Assembly (NCBI RefSeq): GCF_014836875.1
Contig: NZ_JACSQC010000010.1
Location: 22,734-86,733, forward strand
Source of the DNA: Arthrobacter pullicola
GTDB lineage: Bacteria > Actinomycetota > Actinomycetes > Actinomycetales > Micrococcaceae
Length of the DNA: 64,000 bases
Direction of reading: 5' to 3'
The translations under genes were made by a program, and so were the position numbers. Every line of letters begins with the position of its first letter. The first letter of the stretch is position 1. Below the pieces are notes generated by a model, which saw nothing but the letters and a program-made list of their open reading frames with translations, was not told the DNA's origin and searched no databases. Shown here in pieces: positions 59,198 to 64,000 of the stretch.

Positions 59198-60808
59198 TTA
59201 CTTGCGGCCGACTCCAACAAAGGAGACACCGGTCGTGGGCAGCGGCTGGAAGCCGTCCAGCGCGTTGCCGTCCCAGGCGGTGGGCAGCTTGCGGTGGAAC
59301 AGCGGGTACAGCGGGACTTCCTCGGAGACAATGTCCACTACGTTGCCGTGGATGGCCTTGGCCTTGTCGGCATCGAGCTGCACGGCCTCGTCCAGCTTGG
59401 CCTGGACATCCGCGTACTCCGGGGTGGTGTTCCAGCCGGCGCGGTTTTCCATCCAGGTGGCACCGCGGTAGAACCAGCTGAGCAGGATGTCGCCGTCGTT
59501 GCCGAAGACCGAGGGGTCACCCGGTGCGCAGAGCACATCGAAGTTCTTGCCGCCCACCTTCTCCGGGGCGTAGACCGCCGCGGACTGCAGGATTTCCAGG
59601 GTGGTGGTGACGCCGATGGCGTCCCAGTATTCCTTGATCAGCGGCACCACGCGGGTTACCCACCCGGTGTCGGTGGAGGTCAGCGTGATGCTGATGTTCT
59701 CTGTGCCGGCCTCCTTGAGCAGGGACTTGGCCTTCTCGGCGTCGTACCCGTACACACCGGCAGCCTTGGTGTAGGAGGGGTGGCCCTCCTGGAAGTAGGA
59801 CGACGCCGGGGTGGCGTTGCCCAGCAGCGCCTTGGTAATGACGGCCTCGGTATCGATGGCGTAGTGCAGTGCCTGGCGGACGCGCTTGTCGGCAAACTTC
59901 TGGCAGTTGAACATCAGGAACAGCAGGCCGAAGGACTGAACGGACTCCACCTCGACCTTGCCGGCAAGCTGGTCCACATCCAGGTACGGGACGTCCTCAA
60001 TGGCCTGGGTCCGGGACGGAACGGCAGCCACACGGGCGGCCGGATCGGCCAGCAGCAGCCAGGTCATGTCCGCCACGCGGGCCGGGTACTTGCCGTTGTA
60101 GTCGTCGAACTTCTTGAAGACGATCCGGTCTTCCTTGACCGCGGAAACCAGGCTGTAGGGTCCGGAGCCGACCGGCTTGAGGTCGAAGCCCGCGGGATCT
60201 GCGGTCACAACGGCCTTCGGCACGATCTTGATGACGGAAATACGGGGGCTGAAACCCGGGAACGGGTATTTGAGCTTGAACTGGACGGTGGAATCGTCCT
60301 TGGCGGTCACAGCGTCGATGAAGGGGATGAACCCTGCAAACAGCGACTTGTTCGCCGGGTCGAGGACCCGCTCGTAGGAGAAGACAACGTCTTCCGTGGT
60401 GACCGGATCGCCGTTGTGGAACTTCGCGCCGCTGCGGAGCTTCACCTCGTACGTGGTGTCATCGACCTTGACCGGCTCTGCTGCCGCCAGTGCCAGGTAC
60501 GGTTCCCGGGTTGCCGGGTGAAGTTCGGTCAGGCCCTCAAACACGTGCAGGTTCGCGGCCAGGGGGGTGGCTCCCGTGGAGAGCATGGGGTCAAACCCGG
60601 TTGAGAGCTGGTAGGAAATGCCGGCCTCGATCGATCCCGTGCCTTCAGCGGCGGCAGCGCTGCCGCCCGTGGCCGGGCTTCCACCGGGGCTGCAGGCCGA
60701 AATCGTGCCTGCGAAAGCTGCGGCGGCACCCATGACGCCCGCCAGCTTGAGGAAATTGCGGCGGCTTGAGTCGTTCAGCAGCGCGCCGGTTTCAAAAGAC
60801 TTGCTCAT
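59198..60808 (-). CDS. Sialic-acid ABC importer substrate-binding lipoprotein (SatA/SiaE type)
   Basis: Family 5 (oligopeptide-type) solute-binding protein of 536 residues, first gene of the operon. The signal has a twin-arginine motif, SSRRNFLKLAG (R16-R17), and a lipobox ending TISAC (Cys39), so it is predicted to be Tat-exported and lipid-anchored. The mature protein shows the SBP_bac_5 pattern DPMLSTGATPLAANLHVFEGLTE, YEVKLRSGAKFHNGDPVTTEDVV and AARVAAVPSRTQ. Its context and the fused permease-ATPase support sialic acid as ligand, but peptide binding cannot be excluded by sequence. Confidence 0.88.
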   Translation of the reverse strand: MSKSFETGALLNDSSRRNFLKLAGVMGAAAAFAGTISACSPGGSPATGGSAAAAEGTGSIEAGISYQLSTGFDPMLSTGATPLAANLHVFEGLTELHPATREPYLALAAAEPVKVDDTTYEVKLRSGAKFHNGDPVTTEDVVFSYERVLDPANKSLFAGFIPFIDAVTAKDDSTVQFKLKYPFPGFSPRISVIKIVPKAVVTADPAGFDLKPVGSGPYSLVSAVKEDRIVFKKFDDYNGKYPARVADMTWLLLADPAARVAAVPSRTQAIEDVPYLDVDQLAGKVEVESVQSFGLLFLMFNCQKFADKRVRQALHYAIDTEAVITKALLGNATPASSYFQEGHPSYTKAAGVYGYDAEKAKSLLKEAGTENISITLTSTDTGWVTRVVPLIKEYWDAIGVTTTLEILQSAAVYAPEKVGGKNFDVLCAPGDPSVFGNDGDILLSWFYRGATWMENRAGWNTTPEYADVQAKLDEAVQLDADKAKAIHGNVVDIVSEEVPLYPLFHRKLPTAWDGNALDGFQPLPTTGVSFVGVGRK

Positions 60809-60835
60809 CTATTGCCTCGCCATCCATGTCACTTA

Positions 60836-60854
60836 TCGGACGTAGGATGTCCGA
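60836..60854. promoter_or_regulatory. Regulator operator in the nan operon leader
   Basis: Perfect inverted repeat TCGGAC-N7-GTCCGA containing TAGGATGTCC (60843-60852). It lies between the predicted nan operon promoter and the binding-protein start codon, so a bound regulator would act as a roadblock. Confidence 0.72.
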
Positions 60855-60867
60855 TGCTTGTTCAGAA

Positions 60868-60896
60868 CTGTAAGGTTCCTCACAACAGAACGTCAA
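60868..60896 (-). promoter_or_regulatory. Predicted nan operon promoter
   Basis: Minus-strand -35 TTGACG (60891-60896) and -10 TTACAG (60868-60873) with a 17-bp spacer, directed to the binding-protein gene. Confidence 0.55.
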
Positions 60897-60934
60897 GCGA
60901 ATCACAATTAAGAATCAACAACCCTGTCGTAAAG

Positions 60935-60948
60935 ATAGGACATCCTAT
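60935..60948. promoter_or_regulatory. Regulator operator near the regulator gene
   Basis: Perfect inverted repeat ATAGGA-CA-TCCTAT; its complement contains TAGGATGTCC. It lies about 65 bp upstream of the GntR-type gene, next to a TATATC -10-like element, which fits autoregulation. Confidence 0.72.
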
Positions 60949-61013
60949 ATCCTGTGAGCATGCGGGTACCGCAAGGCCGCTTGCCCACCTTTTCCGTTGT
61001 CCCAGGAGGACCC

Positions 61014-61748
61014 ATGAGCCTGCCCTACGCCTCACCGCCGGCGGCCCGGTTCAGCGCCCAAAACCGCTCGCGGGCGCTGCAGGCCGACATTATGGAGCTG
61101 ATTCTCGAGCGTGACCTGAAGGCCGGAGACGCCCTTCCCACCGAAGCGGAGCTCGTTGCGGCGCTGGGCATCGGCCGGAACACGCTGCGGGAAGCCCTCA
61201 AAGTGCTCCAGGCCCTGGGTGTTGTGGAGATCCGGCACGGTTACGGCATGTTTGTGGCCCCGGCGAACTTCGATGCCCTGGCGGACGGACTGACCTTCCG
61301 TGGCCGGCTCTCCCTGCGGCATGAAGGCAAAGAGGCGCTGCAGCTGGTGGATGTCCGGCAGGCACTCGAGGCCGGGCTGATCGGTGAAGCGATGGACCTG
61401 TGGACGCCGGAGCACCTGGCGGAGATCGAGGAAACGGTCCGGGCCATGGAAACCGCGGCGGCGAGCGGAAAGACGTTCACCGAAGTCGATGAGAAGTTCC
61501 ACTACCAGCTCTTTGAACCCCTCGGCAATGAGCTGCTCTCCAACCTGATGTCCGTTTTCTGGAAGGTCTACCGCCAGATCCACCATGAACTGGGCGGGGA
61601 GCAGGTCAACCTGATGGAAAACGCCGCCGTCCACCGCGGCATCGTCGAGGCCGTCAAGGCAGGAGACAAGGAGCTGGCGGCCGAACGGCTGCGGCGGCAC
61701 TTCGACGGAATACGGGCCCAGCTGGCGAAGCTGCGTGATGCTCCGTGA
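61014..61748 (+). CDS. GntR/FCD-family regulator of sialic-acid genes (NanR-like)
   Basis: FadR-subfamily regulator of 244 residues. N-terminal winged helix: LPTEAELVAALGIGRNTLREALKVLQALGVVEIRHGYGMFV. C-terminal FCD domain has D/H metal and ligand residues in VDEKFHYQLFEPLGNELL, the LMENAAVHRGIVEAVKAGD histidine and RLRRHFDGI. The start at 61014 has GGAGGA; upstream ATGs lack this. It lies between the divergent nan operon and nagB-nagA, overlaps nagB by 4 bp and has two operators upstream. It should repress in the absence of a sialic-acid or amino-sugar intermediate. The nanR name is by analogy. Confidence 0.87.
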   Translation: MSLPYASPPAARFSAQNRSRALQADIMELILERDLKAGDALPTEAELVAALGIGRNTLREALKVLQALGVVEIRHGYGMFVAPANFDALADGLTFRGRLSLRHEGKEALQLVDVRQALEAGLIGEAMDLWTPEHLAEIEETVRAMETAAASGKTFTEVDEKFHYQLFEPLGNELLSNLMSVFWKVYRQIHHELGGEQVNLMENAAVHRGIVEAVKAGDKELAAERLRRHFDGIRAQLAKLRDAP

Positions 61749-62488
61749 ATACTCGAATGCTGCGCGGTACCGCCGCCGTCTCAGTTCAACGCCTGGCACC
61801 CGAAGACCTCGGTCCGGCAGCCGCGGACTGTGTATTTGAAGCGCTCGCAGCGCGGCCCAAGCCGGTAATCGGAGTTGCCACCGGCTCGTCGCCGTCGCCG
61901 TTGTATCAAGCGCTGGCCGCCAGTCCCCGGGACTTCGGCAGCGCCACCTGGTTCGCGCTCGACGAGTACGTGGGGCTGCCGCAGGGCCATCCCGAGAGCT
62001 ATGCGGAGGTGCTGCGCCGCGAAATCATCGAACCCCTCGGCCTTGATCCCCGGACGGTCCACCTGCCCAACCCGCACACCGGGGACCACCAGGCCGCCTG
62101 TGCCCGGTACGAACAGCAGATCGCGGAAGCCGGCGGAATCGACCTGCAGATCCTGGGGATCGGGCGCAACGGGCACCTGGCTTTCAACGAACCCGGCGGA
62201 GCACTGGATTCCTGCACCCGGCTGGAAACCCTCACCGAGGACACCCGCAGCGCCAACCAGCGGTTCTTTGACTCTCCCGAAGACGTTCCGACGCACTGCC
62301 TTACCCAGGGGCTGGGCACCATCCTGGCGGCCCGGCACCTGCTCCTCATCGCCCAGGGCGCCGGCAAGGCGGAGGCCCTCCGCGCCGCGCTGAAGGGTCC
62401 GGTGAGCCGGGATTGCCCGGCATCCGTCCTGCAGCTGCACAGCCGGGTCACTGTTCTGGCCGACGCCGAGGCGGCGTCACTGCTCTAG
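61745..62488 (+). CDS. nagB: Glucosamine-6-phosphate deaminase
   Basis: Isomerase/deaminase of 247 residues. Motifs: VIGVATGSSPSPLYQAL (phosphate loop), FALDEYVGLP with the catalytic Asp, GIGRNGHLAFNEPG with the His/Asp-Glu of ring opening, and ILAARHLLLIAQGAGKAEAL. It converts GlcN-6-P to fructose-6-P and ammonia. It begins on a 4-bp overlap with the regulator gene. The C-terminal lid is short compared with enterobacterial NagB, as in other monomeric actinobacterial forms. Confidence 0.92.
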   Translation: MNTRMLRGTAAVSVQRLAPEDLGPAAADCVFEALAARPKPVIGVATGSSPSPLYQALAASPRDFGSATWFALDEYVGLPQGHPESYAEVLRREIIEPLGLDPRTVHLPNPHTGDHQAACARYEQQIAEAGGIDLQILGIGRNGHLAFNEPGGALDSCTRLETLTEDTRSANQRFFDSPEDVPTHCLTQGLGTILAARHLLLIAQGAGKAEALRAALKGPVSRDCPASVLQLHSRVTVLADAEAASLL

Positions 62489-62536
62489 CGGCGCCGCTGC
62501 TTCAGCCGACCCGCCGCTCCCACCGAAAGGCCACGC

Positions 62537-63871
62537 ATGACCGTCAACCAGGCAAAGCCTCCCCATACCCCGGCGCAGCCTTCCCCGGCACCCGGCCGTG
62601 CGTTCGCGCAGGCCGGGCCCGCTTCGGGTGAGCGGGTGCGCACTGTGCTGCGTGGGACCGTGCTGCGTGGACCTGAGGCGAGGGGGGATGGTGTTAGCGG
62701 GACACAGGCCCTGGCGGATGGTGCAGTTGTAGTTGACGGCGAGGAACTCAGCTATGTGGGGCCGGGTGCAGGCGTGGTGACCCGCCCGGGCGACGTCATC
62801 GTGGAGCTTGCTGCCGGCGAGGTGATGGTTCCCGGACTGGTGGACCTGCACTGCCACGGCGGGTACGGCGTCGACTTTTCCGGTGCGGATGCGCACCAGG
62901 CGCGCCAGGCCGTTGAAGCACTGCACGCCACGGGGGCGACCACCGTAATGGCCAGCCTGGTGACGTCTGCCCCGCAGACACTCCTGCGGCAGCTCGCCCT
63001 GCTCGCGGACCTGGCAGAGGAAGGCCTGGTAGCCGGCCTGCACCTGGAGGGGCCGTTCCTTGCTGAGGCGCGCTGCGGTGCCCAGGATCCCAAGCTGCTG
63101 CGCGATCCGGACCTCGGCCTGGCACGGGAGTTCATCGGTGCGGCGCGTGGCCAGCTGCGCACCATGACCTATGCACCTGAACTGCCCGGAGCCGATGCCC
63201 TGGTGGAGCTTCTGGCGGAGAATGGTGTGGTGCCTTCGCTGGGACACACGGCCTGCTCGCCGGAGGCAGCCGCGCAGTCGCTGGCACTGGCGCGGCAGTT
63301 CCTCGCGGCGTCCGGTGTTCCTCAGCCGGCTGCCCGGCCCACCGTCACCCATCTGTTCAACGGGATGGACCCCATGCACCACCGGGCGCCCGGGGCCTTG
63401 TCCGCCTGCCTGCGCGCCGCGAAAGCCGGTGCTGCGGCGGTGGAGCTCATCGCGGACAACACACACCTGGACCCCTACCTCGTGGCCACCATGTTCGACC
63501 TGCTGGGTGCGGAAAACATTGCCCTGGTCACGGATTCCATGTCGGCCGCCGGCCTGGCCGACGGGCAGTACCAGCTGGGACCCGCCGAAGTGACGGTGCA
63601 GCAGGGGGTTGCCCGGCTTGCTTCAACCGGATCCATTGCCGGCGGCACGGCCACCATGCTCGACCTGGTCCGCAACACGGTCGCTGCCGGAGTCAGCCTC
63701 ACTGATGCCGTCACCGCGGCTGCCGCAGTGCCGGCGGGGGTCCTGGGCCGCGGCCAGGAGATTGGCGTTCTTGCCGCGGGAGCCGCCGCCGACCTCCTGG
63801 TGCTCGGACCGGGTCTTGAACCTGCCCGCGTGATGCGCCGGGGCCGGTGGCTGGCCCCGCAGCTGGCCTGA
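62537..63871 (+). CDS. nagA: N-acetylglucosamine-6-phosphate deacetylase
   Basis: TIM-barrel deacetylase of 444 residues with metal ligands HCHGGYGVDF, the Glu in LHLEGPFLAEARCGAQ, His in LGHTACSPE and THLFNGMDPMHHR, and catalytic Asp in LVTDSMSAAG. The N-terminal ~45 residues (Pro/Ala-rich) are longer than usual; a later start is possible but the ATG has GAAAGG. It removes acetate from GlcNAc-6-P made by NanE, supplying NagB. Last gene of the nanR-nagB-nagA unit. Confidence 0.92.
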   Translation: MTVNQAKPPHTPAQPSPAPGRAFAQAGPASGERVRTVLRGTVLRGPEARGDGVSGTQALADGAVVVDGEELSYVGPGAGVVTRPGDVIVELAAGEVMVPGLVDLHCHGGYGVDFSGADAHQARQAVEALHATGATTVMASLVTSAPQTLLRQLALLADLAEEGLVAGLHLEGPFLAEARCGAQDPKLLRDPDLGLAREFIGAARGQLRTMTYAPELPGADALVELLAENGVVPSLGHTACSPEAAAQSLALARQFLAASGVPQPAARPTVTHLFNGMDPMHHRAPGALSACLRAAKAGAAAVELIADNTHLDPYLVATMFDLLGAENIALVTDSMSAAGLADGQYQLGPAEVTVQQGVARLASTGSIAGGTATMLDLVRNTVAAGVSLTDAVTAAAAVPAGVLGRGQEIGVLAAGAAADLLVLGPGLEPARVMRRGRWLAPQLA

Positions 63872-63946
63872 CCGCCGGGTTGTCCCGCCTCCCGGCCGCC
63901 AGCCCAAGGGGCCAGTCCAGCCAGGGGGGTGCCTCTATGGTTTTCG

Positions 63947-64000
63947 TCAAGCGGCTGAGGGCAGGTTCTTGGGCACGGGGTCTTCGAACAAGGTGCCGTC
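63947..64000 (-). CDS. C-terminal end of an unidentified gene
   Basis: On the minus strand the last 54 bases read as an open frame ending GTLFEDPVPKNLPSAA then TGA. The gene would continue outside the window. The 75 bp between it and nagA holds nothing clear. I do not recognise the protein; such a short tail gives weak evidence. Confidence 0.3.
   Translation of the reverse strand, partial: DGTLFEDPVPKNLPSAA

Noticed and set aside
63711..63950. Minus-strand open frame of 79 codons opposite the end of nagA
   Set aside because: It overlaps a well-supported nagA antisense and has no motif; only the short 54-base tail at the window end looked possibly coding.

Overview
The window is high-GC actinobacterial DNA with Gram-positive lipoproteins, class-3 ArsR/Acr3/ArsC arsenic genes and a DUF3090/SCO1664 gene set typical of Actinobacteria. 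Gene content and style point to Micrococcaceae (Arthrobacter-like); this is inferred from family knowledge, not from a marker gene. No rRNA, tRNA, CRISPR array, prophage or complete insertion sequence was found.

Layout. 0-3.6 kb: the end of a fatty-acid/polyketide-like operon (FabL-type enoyl reductase, acyl-CoA ligase, ketosynthase), followed by a degenerate 17-bp tandem repeat. 3.7-9 kb: a DsbA-like lipoprotein, an MpaB-family oxygenase and a divergent arsenic locus (arsR <-> acr3-arsC-flavoprotein with a Cys-rich tail). 9-10.4 kb: a PadR/HAAS pair and a small winged-helix regulator. 10.6-20 kb: a defence-type region. It holds a translationally coupled jetA-jetB-jetC (Wadjet/MksBEF-type SMC) operon without the jetD nuclease gene, then an AT-rich, foreign-looking gene for a large PD-(D/E)XK-NACHT protein, bordered by fragments of an ABC ATPase gene and a membrane-protein gene. 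20-26 kb: two small membrane proteins, the conserved SCO1664/DUF3090/phosphatase trio, a hemerythrin protein, an APC permease and small exported proteins. 26-38 kb: mixed regulators, VOC proteins, SDRs, a WYL-regulated DrrAB-type exporter, an EgtC-like amidotransferase, a flavodoxin-like reductase and an EAL protein. 38-43.6 kb: acetoin-type SDR, Zn alcohol dehydrogenase, DUF59 protein and amidohydrolase. These face an AcoR/MimR-type activator and resemble the accessory half of a propane/ketone monooxygenase operon without the monooxygenase. 43.6-49 kb: lipoprotein, cupin, DNA polymerase IV, quinone reductase, AraC regulator, VOC protein and methyltransferase.

49-63.9 kb is a complete sialic-acid utilisation locus: a secreted sialidase; an operon with a SatABCD/SiaEFGI-type ABC importer (one subunit is a permease-ATPase fusion), nanA, nanK, nanE, an alpha/beta hydrolase and a TatA-like protein; and, divergently, a GntR-family regulator followed by nagB and nagA. 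Three copies of the 10-mer TAGGATGTCC lie before the sialidase and on both sides of the divergent promoter region, which defines a probable regulon. Released sialic acid would be imported, cleaved to ManNAc, phosphorylated, epimerised to GlcNAc-6-P, deacetylated and deaminated to fructose-6-P. The coupled esterase could remove O-acetyl groups, and the TatA protein could support export of the twin-arginine binding protein and perhaps the sialidase.

The most interesting points are the jetABC operon without jetD next to a nuclease-NACHT gene, and the esterase and tatA genes built into the sialic-acid operon.
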